A stretch of 64,000 bases of DNA from Astrocystis sublimbata (Eukaryota > Ascomycota > Sordariomycetes > Xylariales > Xylariaceae): contig JAJNNY010000020.1 in NCBI GenBank assembly GCA_022453515.1, positions 496,001-560,000 on the forward strand, in the 5' to 3' direction. Numbering within the stretch: position 1 is the first letter of the stretch; every line of letters starts with the position of its first letter. The notes beneath the pieces were generated by a model, which was not told where the DNA came from, did no database searches, and saw only the letters and a program-made list of their open reading frames with translations. Positions 46,701-57,783 of the stretch are shown in pieces. Position numbers and translations under genes: made by a program.

Positions 46701-49700
46701 ACTGCAACGTTCGTAGCATGGAGCGTCTCATACAGATAATTCACAAGACCACTTGCAAAATCTGCCATGGCGTCGGATCTTGAATGATTCTGCCAAGACA
46801 ATGAGATCAGTTTATACAACTCAGGCATAACAAGGCTGTTAGGGTTTGGTTGTTGCTTACAATGATAAGGTAATCCCTATTGGCGAGGGACTTGAGACTG
46901 ATGGCGGTAGTCATGATGACGAGGTGAGACCCCACGGTCGTGTGTTCAAGTCCCTCAACTCTTGAGTCTCTCACCTTAGCATCCATGGATTTGATGATAC
47001 ATACACCCTGAGAGGTTAGAAATGAAGTGAATTTCTCCATTTTTATTTCCTTAAAGGTTGGGATACGCGCCTAAGAATTGACGTCAGTGTCTGGTCAAAT
47101 CCGGATGATCGATAGCAGCAAGGACGGCAAAGTGATCACTTACCTCGTCCAGTATGATCACATCAAAGGTTGTCCCATCATACTGACTGATATGAACATT
47201 TCCGTCTTCATCCACATTCCCCAATTGCCATGACTCATAGCGCGGGAACGCAGTATCCTTCCCAAGCAGCCTTCCCAAATTTTTTTCAACGTTTTCTGCC
47301 TTCCCAGGTATTTCGAGAACTCGCATGCGGGGCGATTTATGGCCAGCGAGATCCAAGAGTGCTTCTAGCTTGACATCATTGTTGGTACTTCCTGCCATGC
47401 CTTTGCGCTCCTGCACACTTGATATATAATCGCAGAGTGAGCGCCGATCAGTCGAACTCAGTCTCGAGATATCTGGTTTCCAGCATATACTGAGACACGG
47501 ATGTCGTTGTTGACTTAAGTTGTTCTCGCCGACATCTGTCTGAGCGCCTTTTTTGCCGGTATAGAGAGCAAGTTGCACTTCTTCCATGTGAATAATCGGC
47601 ATGCCACGGTTGTCGTAAAGGGTAGCATCTGCCTGTTTACTCAAAGGACCTGTATGACGAGTGTGGGTATGAACTGTTGCCTCAGCATTACTGGTTTCTG
47701 GACTTGGCGTGCTGATCACACACTTCGAAACAAAGGTGGGAATATACGCCTTCAAATCATTCACGCGTCCTGCGGACCCTCCCATGATGGCTGCTTGAAT
47801 GCAGGCATCGATGACGGTTGGGCTCACGTTATAAAGTGTCTCTGCATGCTTCGAAACTGGACTTTGACTTTGCTTTTGAGTTAGTATCACTGTAGAAATC
47901 GCTGTGGGCCGACATCGACGGCTATCTGTCCGTAGGCTAGTGATCGATTGAAATTCTGGCCCGAATTCGAGCCCATATTCTTTCAGAGTCATGTAGCACT
48001 GTTCTGTAGCCAATGTGTCGGAAGGCACTGAAACATCGACCAATACGGCATTGGAGAACAGCTCGTTCCCTTTGGTATCACCAGGAGGGGAGACGCGTAT
48101 GCTTCCAGTACAGTGCAGTACTGAGATATCTGACGTCCATGACGAAATGGCGAAATCATGCCAGTGTTTCGATCGAGTCGATGTGGATATTTTTCGTCTT
48201 GCCAATATTGTATGTAATTCGGTCTTCTTGCCATGGAGAGGTAACCAGCAGCTGGGAAGACTATCTGTGCTTCAATCATATGATCCCGCATCCACGGTAT
48301 TTCGTCGAGTTTGAGTATGTTTCGCCAGGAAAAATCAATTCCGTTTCCTGCCAACTGAGATGAACCTAGAAGTTCATGACGAACATAGCGGCGGTTACGC
48401 AATTCTTCGCTCGAGCGTGGTTCATTCCACTGCAGACCAGCAGAGTAATCCCAAGGGTAAGGGGGGAGATCATGGAGGGGTGTCAAACAATACGCTGTGT
48501 TGCTGGATAACCCATTGACTGCTGACCATTGTATATGATATCCCCGCATGAAAAGACTACCAGCAAGAGCTTGCATGCAATGGTCCGCATTTTGGCCTCT
48601 GATAAGCGTCGACTCATATGGCAAGAATGTGGGATCGATGTTGAGTCTGCTGCGGATCTGCTCTATTGCGCTCCGTAGTGCAGCGTGGGTCCCAATTTCG
48701 ATAAATTGCATCTTCTTCCCAGATACCATTTTATAAATAGCTGCACTAAATTGCACTGGTTGTTCAAGATTCTGTCGCCAGTACCTTGCTGTCGCCACCG
48801 ACCGGCGATCGACGTACTTGACTTCATTGGAACTGAATCCAACAGAGGAAATCATTCCCACGCGATCCTCGTCCGAGTTCCACCTGAAACTAGCGTTGTC
48901 GAAAACGTGGCGTTGAAGAAGTTCTTCGTAGGCCGATCCAACTTCGTGTACTATGTAGGAATGGTATGCGCGGTTGCCGGTTTCTAACAATCGAACAAAA
49001 GCCTTGTTGTGTAGTTCCTCGAAGAGTTCGTTGATAGCGACCGAGGAACCACTGAGCGTCACATTTTCTGGTGAATTGACGCAGGCAATGCAAACTAGAT
49101 CTTGAAGTCCGCGATCAACAAGGATTTGCTTGGCATCGTCCGCACCCAATCCAATTGCCATCATACGGCCTTCGCTTTTCGTATGTTTTAATGCATGCCC
49201 GCGGAAAAAGGCTACCAAGATAGCCTCCTTGGCTGAGAGTAACCCGGCTGCATAGGCCGCAGCAATCTCGCCTGACGAATGACCTATGGTCAAAGCTGGT
49301 CGGATGCCCCAGGATCTCAACTGTTGAATGATGGCTATCTGGATTGCAGTGCAAAGAGGCTGACTGCGCGAGACATCATGCACCTGACTTATGTCTTCGG
49401 TCTTCGTCATCGCATCTTCGAGAGTCCATTCAGGTGATAAAGGACGATGGAGACCTTTCAGTATGACATCCAGCTGCCGGATGGTATCCAAAAATATACG
49501 TGACCTGTTGTTCAACAGCTCTTTACCCATACTGTAGTACTGTGCCCCTTGTCCGGTACATACAAATGTAATTGGCAAAAGATGTTGACTGAGAGCGCAA
49601 GGAATAGTTGATTCTTGGTGCGCAAGTGTGGGATGCACAATGTTTCCATCTTTATCGACTAACAAGAAACCTCGCGAGTTGAAATGAGATCTTCTGTCAG

Positions 49701-51663
49701 TCAAAGTGAATACCAAACCATCTAACCTCTTGGAATCCAAGCTGGTCTTCTCGAGGTAATGGGAAAGGTCCCTTTTTCGTACTTCTAATGATATTGTTGA
49801 AAAGGCTGAGAATGGAAGAACGTAGAGCCCTATGCTCGGATTAGGGGAATTCTCGTTCTGTAGAACACCACAACTGCTATAGCTGGTGAATGACTCCAGA
49901 ACAGCGTGGGCATTCGCCCCCCCAAAGCCCATAGCATTGATACTTGCCCTACGTATCATCCGTGGCCAACTTTGAAGCTCGGTCACAATTTTCATGTTGA
50001 AAGACTCGAGTGGTACTGTATCAAGGTTAGACAGACTCTAGGTATCTTGGCAGAGCATACACTTACATTTGGCATTTTGGTTTTGTATACGAGTCGGTGG
50101 GATTTTGCCGTGTTCAAAGGCAAGGATAACTTTGATCACTGAAGAGAGAGCACTAGCGGCCTCGCTATGCCCGAGATTTGGTTTCATCTATATACTTGTG
50201 AGATTTGGCCGAATCAGGTGAAAAATGAACCTACACCTCCAACCAAGAGTGGTAGACCCTCTCGACGGCCAAAGGATCGTCCGATTCCATCCAGCTCAAT
50301 AGGATCGCCAACGGATGTGCCGGTTCCATGGCATTCGATATAGTCCGTATCGCAGAGATTGATTCTTCCGTTTTGATATGCTTTGCGAATCACAGCTTCC
50401 TGGAGAGCAGCGCTAGGCAGCGTGATGCCAGGTGTGCGGCCATTGCTAAACAGGTGAGCAACTACTTATTTCAGGGATTTCTCAACTTACGCATTAATCG
50501 CTGTTCCACGAATTATTGCTCGAATGGAATCACCACCAGTGCGGGCAGATGAAAGCCGCTTGAGATAGATGGCACTGGCTGCTTCCGCTCTTCCATAGCC
50601 ATCAGCTGAGTCATCAAACGTGTGGCAGGTGGAAGTTGGTGATATAACACCACCCTTTGCGGTCCCGATATGCTGCTCAACCCCTGTAATGAGGTTCGCA
50701 CTGGCAACAATAGCGCCATCACATTCCCCGTTACGCAATGCAGTGACAGCGTTATGGAGACAAACTAAACTAGAAGAACAAGCAGTATCCAGAGTAAAAC
50801 TATAACGTCAGCGATTAGGGTTTGTTCGCGGTGTATATGGGCAGTACATGCTCGGACAGTAAATTAAGATTTTCAGGTCAAGCGCTAACTTCAGGGTTTT
50901 GATCAACTGAATCGAAAGGCGAAATACGTACCTCGGCCCTTGGAAGTTAAAGGTATGGCTAATACGATTCGCCATAATGCCTGTGCCTGTTCCTGTACCA
51001 TGATACCTGTGAATGTAGTCCGGGTCTCTTGCCTGCATGGTTTGAAAGTCGATGGTAAAGTTTCCCACATACACAGCTGTATTGGTCCCGGAAATATTGT
51101 CAAGGGGCACGCCGGCATCCTCTAGACACTCGGCAACCACCTCCAGGAGTTTTCTTTGCTGGGGGTCCATCTAATACTGCATGTCAGAAACATAACAATA
51201 AGATACTCCGAGCTAGCTAGTTGATTCATTATGGGTGAAACTGTGTCCAAAAGCTTTTAACTCACTACAAAAGCTTATTAGGTATAGCCATAACTTGTCT
51301 TGGGAGGAGGAATCAATACCATAAGTTGCTTCGACATTATTGATTGAGAAGAAGTCATTCTCAAATTGCCTCACATCTTCGCTAAGGAAATAGCCGCCAT
51401 CCGCATCAATTACACCGGCCCTGCGATTACCACCTGGGTGAAAAAACCCGTCGATGTTAAACCGTTCAGGTGGGACCAATCCCTGAGCTGTGCCTTTCCG
51501 GAGAAGGAAATTCCATAGCTGCGTCGGCGAGCGGATTCTCCCGGGAAGTCGACAACCTGAACACGAAGTACTCAGATTATGTAGAATGTTGTATTCACTG
51601 AGAGGTGTACATACCTATTCCCACAATGCATGGGGGGTCGTCAAGGGCTGTGTGTTCATTCAT
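43753..51663 (-). CDS. Highly reducing polyketide synthase, probably inactivated
   Basis: Domain order KS-AT-DH-vestigial MT-ER-KR-ACP, about 2360 codons. Exons: 51615-51663, 51320-51556, 50932-51170, 50491-50799, 50235-50445, 50067-50187, 47144-50015, 46861-47070, 45351-46789, 45132-45297, 44738-45074, 43753-44654. Motifs: [64 protein letters not shown] and [29 protein letters not shown] with [22 protein letters not shown]. The methyltransferase SAM loop is lost (LEIPGKAEN in place of a Gly-rich loop). Two faults: the exon ending NNVEATY and the next starting MDPQQRK do not join in frame with GT-AG ends; and near 48205-48240 about 35-40 DH codons are missing with a frame change. It would have built a reduced polyketide chain, released by partner enzymes since no thioesterase is present. 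Confidence 0.85.
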
Positions 51664-52433
51664 GACTCAGGGGAAATCTGTATTGTTAAAGATCAAGTAC
51701 CAGGTAGTTGAAATGGACGGAGAAGCAATTGTTCTTGTAGGAAGAAAGGGTCACAAAAGTTGTAAATTAGAAGACCGTTGACGAATCAGCCGGACATTAT
51801 GTTGGTTAGGCTATCGACATCTCATGGCGCTCACTCGGGTGCACCCACACGAGAAGCCGGCAATGAAACGTCGACATATGCACTCCAGCACTTAACAGTG
51901 GGGACTTCATAGGTAATACAGCCCTCCTGATACCCCAGTCTTATACTCTATTTTAATTCTATCATCTAGCAATTTCTCTCGCTACTTCTGCATCTAATAT
52001 GTCTCAACTTAGGCATAAGCGTGAAACCACAGTGAAATAGTCGTGGAGTTCGCCGCGGCCCTTCATCCTCCCGTCATCCTCCAAAGCAATAGGTTGTTAA
52101 ATTTTGGTGTAGCGACTATGATATGCCGAATATGCGTCCTCTAGGTAAATGATGCTTTGCATGCAGCACATCGTCTGCATGAGTACATGATACTACAAGA
52201 GAATTCCAGCCTACTTCAGCCGGCATGGATACTTATAATTAGTTCACAAGTATTCCGGGAATAAAACTTGGCGCTATGGTATGTTATCTGCGGCGTGGCA
52301 CTCGGAATGGTGACACTGTCTGATTATTAGTATGCAAGAATAAGCCAGCATCGAGTATATAATCTGCCCAACCTCTCCAGTTGGATCCTTACTGACCTAT
52401 CACCAAGTCTACCTTACACTCGCGAGAACAATT
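51664..52433. promoter_or_regulatory. Shared promoter between PKS and SDR
   Basis: 770 bases between two divergent starts (PKS at 51663 minus, SDR at 52434 plus), a common arrangement for co-regulated cluster genes. TATATAAT at about 52355 is a TATA-like element 75 bases before the SDR ATG. No pathway-specific regulator gene is in the window, so which factor acts here is unknown. Confidence 0.45.
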
Positions 52434-53440
52434 ATGAATTTGAGCGGTTCTGGCCTAGTTATTGGAGGTGGTAATAATGCCCTAATTCCCTCGTTCTTGC
52501 AAGTTCTAATCTGAAGATAGGGAGCGGGATAGGGAAGGCATGCGCCGAGGCTCTGGTGGCCCATGGTGCTGAAGGTGTTATTATTGCTGACATTAATATC
52601 GCTGCTGCTGAAGAGGTAGCATCAAAATGCAGCGAACTAGCCAACAAGCCAGGGTTTCGGGCCGAAGCGATTCACATCGATGTCACCGTGGAGGATTCGG
52701 TCGAGAGTTCTATCAAGAAGGTTTGTGAGGCTTTTGGAAGGATAGACTATTGCGTCATCTCCGCTGGGGTGAGTACCCAGTAATACGACGGATCGGCGGA
52801 ACCCCATGAGAACATGAACAAGGCTGCTAATCACTCAATCGTCCCAGATTGGTGCCCACGTTGGAACCGAGGTAGCATGCACACCCGCCGCCGACTTCAA
52901 GCGCTTCATGGATGTCAATCTCTTCGGCAACTTCCTTGTAGTGCGGGCCGTCACTTCCGTCATGAAGTTGCAGGAGCCTCGTCTCGTTCAGGCGCGGGCT
53001 CCAGGACATGGTACGTTGCGTGGAGTGATTGTCACAATCGGCTCCCTCGCAGCCTATGTTGCAACCCCGGGATTGGTGGGATATACGACATCTAAGCATG
53101 CGGTCCTTGGCCTGAGTCGCAGCGCAGGTCAGCAAGCCACCGACTTATGCAAATGAAATTTTTGTGTCACTAATGTAAAGTAGCGGTGGACTGTGTGCGA
53201 TATGGAATCCGTGTGAATTGTGTGTGTCCTTCTTGGGTAGATACTCCAATGGTGCAACGTGCCAAAGAGGGTGTGGCCGGACTTGCAGAGTTGATCAACT
53301 CTGCAGTCCCCATGGGACGGATTGCGCGGCCAGAGGAAGTTGCCAATGCCGTCATCTTCCTCTGCAGCCCAATGTCAAGCTACACGACAGGAGCCGTGAT
53401 CGTGGTGGATGGGGGTACTAGTCTGGGGGCCAAATTGTGA
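52434..53440 (+). CDS. Classical short-chain dehydrogenase/reductase
   Basis: Four exons (52434-52470, 52521-52768, 52848-53127, 53181-53440) give 274 residues. The coenzyme motif GGGSGIG is formed across the first intron; DINIAAAEEV follows strand 2, where Asp suggests NAD(H) preference. Catalytic residues are Ser in IGSLAAYV and Tyr/Lys in YTTSKHA; the C terminus has CPSWVDTPM and the closing VVDGG of ketoreductase-like SDRs. In salicylaldehyde-type clusters such an SDR acts with the cupin and other SDRs on the PKS product to bring about ring closure and aromatisation; assigning that role here is inference from its position, back to back with the PKS. It appears intact. Confidence 0.85.
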
Positions 53441-53569
53441 GTGATCAGGCTAGCGTAGCAGGTTGCACCCCTGAGGTACTTATTGATATCTAGCACCGGG
53501 TATGTCACCGTTGCTGAAGAAGCTTGATCTAGCGCGGTACCTGTGATCACATCGAATCATATGTTTGTA

Positions 53570-53720
53570 ATAGTGCGTACCTAGGTACCTACCCACCGAC
53601 AAAATAGGCATATTCGCCAGTACCTAGACATAGAGATAGGTGGGGTAATAGAACACTTTAGGTACCTTACCTAAAGTAGCTAAGTAGGTCTAAGTATTAC
53701 TGAGGTAGGTGGGGTGTCAT
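53570..53720. repeat. Dense group of CCTAGG/GGTAGG palindromic motifs
   Basis: Within 150 bases the motif TACCTAGGTA and its parts (TACCTA, TAGGTA, GGTAGG) occur about ten times in both orientations. The same motif is scattered singly elsewhere, for example near 10930, 10998, 13478, 14851, 19863, 39627 and 54713. Here the group lies between an intact SDR and an SDR relic. Confidence 0.5.
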
Positions 53721-53843
53721 TCCGAATGTCAGTTTTGAACCTACGGCTTGAGCTTGCAGTTGCCAAGATATTGGCCGTGTATTTCCTCCTCGCCATCCTT
53801 TAGGGCTTAGGCACTTATCACTGTCGATCGCCCAACCACCCGT

Positions 53844-54265
53844 TTAGCCATGTAGCACGGCCCATGGGGGGCAGACTGCTACCACTGCCACAGTGGGAAG
53901 CACGCGCTTCGCCAGTTTGGTGAGGAACAGTTGACCAAATAACTTCGAAGTGTAGTATCTATCAAGGTATGCAAAGGTCTCAGGCTTGTCGAAAGCTTTC
54001 AGCAGACGCGTCCGACCTGCCCACTTAGTCCAAGCACCTGTCTGGGACGATACAATGAGCATCCTTCCAGGCCCCCAGGTTGGTTCTTCGCCCTCAAGAC
54101 TGGCAACATCGAGACAGCAAACAGCACGGTGAAGAATAGGCAGTCTACGTGAAGTTTGAACCACCTCTCTTGATCGGTGTGCTGATTCAGCGTGAACTTG
54201 ACCTTGAACAAACCGGTGCTGAAGATGGTCATTTCCAGACTGACGGAAGCACTACGAAATAACAA
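53844..54265 (-). pseudogene. Short-chain dehydrogenase relic
   Basis: Two overlapping minus-strand frames carry parts of one SDR. The first (about 54265 down to 54060) reads FKVKFTLNQHTDQERW and then LFAVSMLPVLRAKNQPG, the region after the NAG motif. The second (to 53844) reads RMLIVSSQTGAWTKW, the catalytic YYTSKLFGQLFLTKLAKR and VVAVCPPW, then a stop. The coenzyme-binding N terminus is missing, the two parts are in different frames, and the C-terminal substrate region ends early. This looks like a decayed retinol-dehydrogenase-like SDR, not a working gene. Its place between the PKS/SDR pair and the P450 suggests a former cluster member. Confidence 0.65.
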
Positions 54266-55209
54266 AAATGAATAACTACTTAGTGTCGATTGATGTTTCT
54301 AGCTATGGTTCTTCTCATACAAGAAACCTCATTGATTTAAAGAACAGGGAAGCTTTGAAGTTGTTTTTTAACCCTGCTGTCCCTACTAAGCAAAGTATGA
54401 AGTACATGAGCGTACTATTCAGTTGAGTGACTAGAATCTATGCAAAAATGAGAGGTGGGATGGACCTTCTTATGTACATGATGAGCTCGTCTTCAATACG
54501 AACATATTTACGACTAATACTCTGCCAACGGTATGTACTTTTCTCACAGCTCAAAGCACAGAAAATTTAACAAGGTATTGGAGTAGAAGAACTAGGTACT
54601 GCTACTTTATAAGGCATAAAAACGAAATATCAAGCACTGGGCCTTAAATGTACCAATATGACACGTACCAAAACTAAAGCTATACTTACCCAATCTAGAA
54701 ATGATTACATTACCTAGGTAGGTATGTAGCACTATAGCCTTCAAGTCGATCCATGGGGCATTGTTATCTGTATCTGTGATTGTAGGTTAAAAGCTCAATA
54801 CTATAAATAACTCGACTTTACCGATGTAGCTGCAGTTGTTGCCTAAGAAACAAGGGAATGAGCCCCCAACGCCCCCGGTCCTCAGCTAGTTAGCCAGATG
54901 CGCCAATGTAATTGCCTACTGCGGTCAAGATAGACGTTTCCTTGCTCAGTCACCAATGGTAATTACAACTTCGATTTTAGATCAAGGAGTGTGCCGATCG
55001 GTGTCTATATAGGATACGTTACCTTAGTATAAGATGAGTGGGACAACTCAGGTTTGTGGCCGTAAATTCTCAAATCGGCTCTCGACTAGCTTTCACGTGA
55101 ACTCAGTCACGCCCTTTCCATACTTGGTATGCGTTGCTCTTGCACCAGGCTTCACCACAAGATCAAATAACCACAAGGGCAGCTACTCAATACTCGGGCT
55201 CTCAATCTA
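54266..55209. other. Intergenic, no gene seen
   Basis: AT-rich DNA upstream of the seven-helix protein; includes the CTAGGTAGGTATG motif near 54715. No coding frame is supported. Confidence 0.4.
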
Positions 55210-56527
55210 ATGTCTGGCGATTCTTTGTCAATTTCGCCGGGGGGGCAGCAAGCCATCTTGGATGGGCCCGCCCTTGAACCTCCGCCCGGTGTCGTTTCCA
55301 ATTTCGCAGACCCCCCAAACCACAATGCTGCAGCTCTTGCTGTGATCATCTTTCTATTGGCTTTAGGGACACTTTCTGCGAGTTTGTACGCATACGGGAG
55401 ATGTTATGTCGCGAAGCAGTTTCACTTCTCCGATCGTAAGTCTTCATATGAAGGATGGGTTGACTATTTAAATAAATATGAACTGATGAATTGGATAGTT
55501 GTTGGACTGGCGGCATATGTATGTCCATTGCCCAAAAGATCAGATACGTAGTGCTATCCATGGCTGACGGTGTTTCCCAAGGGCGTCTTCATCGGATTTG
55601 TCTACGCTAACCTGCGCGTGTACTTGCATACCGGCTTCTTCATTCATCAGTGGGATATCCAACTTAAAAACATCAGTCAATTCCAGTTGGTGAGTGGCCA
55701 TATTTACCGAGTCCCCTTATTATACGCGACCTTCTGATCGATTAAAACTTTGTAGTCCTATACTCTTGGAATCGTGCTATACTTGTACACTCTCATGCTG
55801 GCTAAGGTTGCCATCCTTCTCCAATGGAATCGAATATTTGTTCCAAAAGGTGTACGCAACACATTTTTCTGGACCTCCTGCAGTCTTATCGCAGTAATTA
55901 CAACGTATTCCATCGGGGCTAGTCTAGTGATCATAATTCCGTGTGCACCCTTTGAAGCGCATATCGACGAGTTGGCCACGTGCAGCCGTGGCTCGGAAAT
56001 TCTCGACTTGCTTTCGGCCTCCATCAATGTCATCGTCGATTTTGCTATCCTGATACTCCCACAGCAGGTGATCTGGAAACTACAGATGTCGCGCCAGAGA
56101 CGCAGAGGTCTCTCCCTTGTCTTCTTGATTGGCATTCTGTGAGTTACATAGAAATGAATCTCCTTGCACCCTCATAGCAATCGGTTCTACTAACGCGCAG
56201 GTCACCAGGGCTTGCTTTTCAGCCATTGGTCGCACCGCTCTTTCGACTTACTACTTCCTCACACCATCCTTCCACGCGGACTCCACGTACTGCCTGTCGT
56301 TTGCCGCCCTAATTCCCCTCGTCGAGGGGACCTTTGGGATTCTAGTTTTCAGTGTCCCAGGCATACCCAAAGCTGTCCACGCACTGAATACCTCCCCCGT
56401 TGTGACCAGCATTAAGTCTTGGACAGCTTCATCTGTGAGCTCACTGCGCTCCAAGGCTAGCCGAGGCACGCTTAAGGGCTCATCTCTAGAACGAGACGAG
56501 AAACAGGGTTGGAAGGCGCTTAGCTAG
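55210..56527 (+). CDS. PTH11/rhodopsin-like seven-helix membrane protein
   Basis: Five exons (55210-55435, 55499-55518, 55582-55689, 55756-56138, 56209-56527) give 351 residues in frame; exon 2 is only 20 bases. The N terminus is Pro-rich and probably outside the cell. Seven hydrophobic helices follow, starting with AALAVIIFLLALGTLSASLY and including YTLGIVLYLYTLMLAKVAIL and ILDLLSASINVIVDFAILI. The last loop before helix 6 is basic (LQMSRQRRRGL), as in the fungal rhodopsin-domain family that includes PTH11-like receptors. The last intron must end at CACCAG (56208) to keep GILACFSAIGR together. The C-terminal tail is Ser/Lys-rich. No CFEM domain is seen. The ligand is unknown. Genes of this family often sit in or beside metabolite clusters. 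Confidence 0.8.
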
Positions 56528-57783
56528 GACAAGTTTGATCTCAAAGGCAATTAGTCAACTTTACCCAATCTTAGCTATCGGGCCGAATGTACAAGAGGAG
56601 ATCATGATGGAGGGTGATGGTTTGCACGACGCCCCTCGGTATATTGAAGCACTTATTCTTGACGAGACCAAGTATTAAAATAAGCTAAAATAACAATCTG
56701 TGATAGATTTCTTTCCATCTATGCGTTGACCCAGCTCCCTTCATGAAGATCGCTGGACAAAACATAGTGGTAGTTCTCCACCCAGACTATACAAATCATT
56801 ATTGTGCAGATAAACTCACACTGATCGGATAAGGGGTTAGTCACCATGAAGACCAGAATAGATATTCGGGCATCCCCAAGTCGAACTTGCACCTACTATC
56901 CCAAAGCACGATATTCTGTCGATCAAAGTATCTTGGTCATGACGCTATACAGCCTTCTCTGGGGATCATATTGATATGGAGTTCCCCATGACCGCAGGAG
57001 AATCAAACGGTAGGGCAGCGCGGGTATTCTGTGCTCAGCTGTCACCGTAGCATTTGCTCACGCAGCCATTCCTTGTTAAGGCTCCCAACTCCCTCTTCCT
57101 CATAGTGAACAGTCGGAGGCGGATGTGTGCGGGGGGGCATGGGCATGTGTTGTGGCATGATATGACCCCCTCTTCGTGGGTACAGGCACCCGATGAAGAC
57201 TGCATTCCCGCATCGAACGCACATCAGGAAATATGGATTGATGCAGGTTTCACTCTACCGAATTTGGCATGTAACACATCATTATCAAATCCGTAATCTG
57301 TGCCAATGAGAGGCATACATGAAGGCATATATAGATTATCAACATACTGAATACCTGTTATGGTACTGCTGATGCGGCTTTGGCGTATAGGTCTGCTTCT
57401 GAAGATCGGCAATTCGTGGTACACCGCAGCGAGGTCATTGCATTCGAGTAAGCAATATTTTAAGCAGGCTACATGGGGGCGGGGTGATATCTTTGGAGCA
57501 CTTTTGCACTTCATTGCCGCTCTTGGGGTGAGACACATTGAACATTTTGTGTACCCAAATGGCGCAATTTCCACCAAGATACCTACCGGATTGGAGTATC
57601 CCAATACGGCTGCATGCTGCGGGGAAATCCATGCCCCCAACATGTTGATGCCTCGTATGTCATAGGTACCTTAACGTACTGGGGCCCTGCGACTTCTCAT
57701 GCATTGCTCTTCTCGAGACTCTTCGCCTTTGTCTCTCATTCTCAGCGCATTGTAGTAATCCAAATACAGCACAGGCTCATAAT
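56528..57783. other. Intergenic, no gene supported
   Basis: 1.26 kb before the P450. Frames of 100 to 139 codons overlap on both strands at 57224-57665, but neither has a recognisable domain and neither links to further exons. I do not call a gene. Confidence 0.4.

Noticed and set aside
57224..57665. Overlapping frames of 100-139 codons on both strands
   Set aside because: No domain match that I recognise, no linked exons; both cannot be real and neither is convincing.
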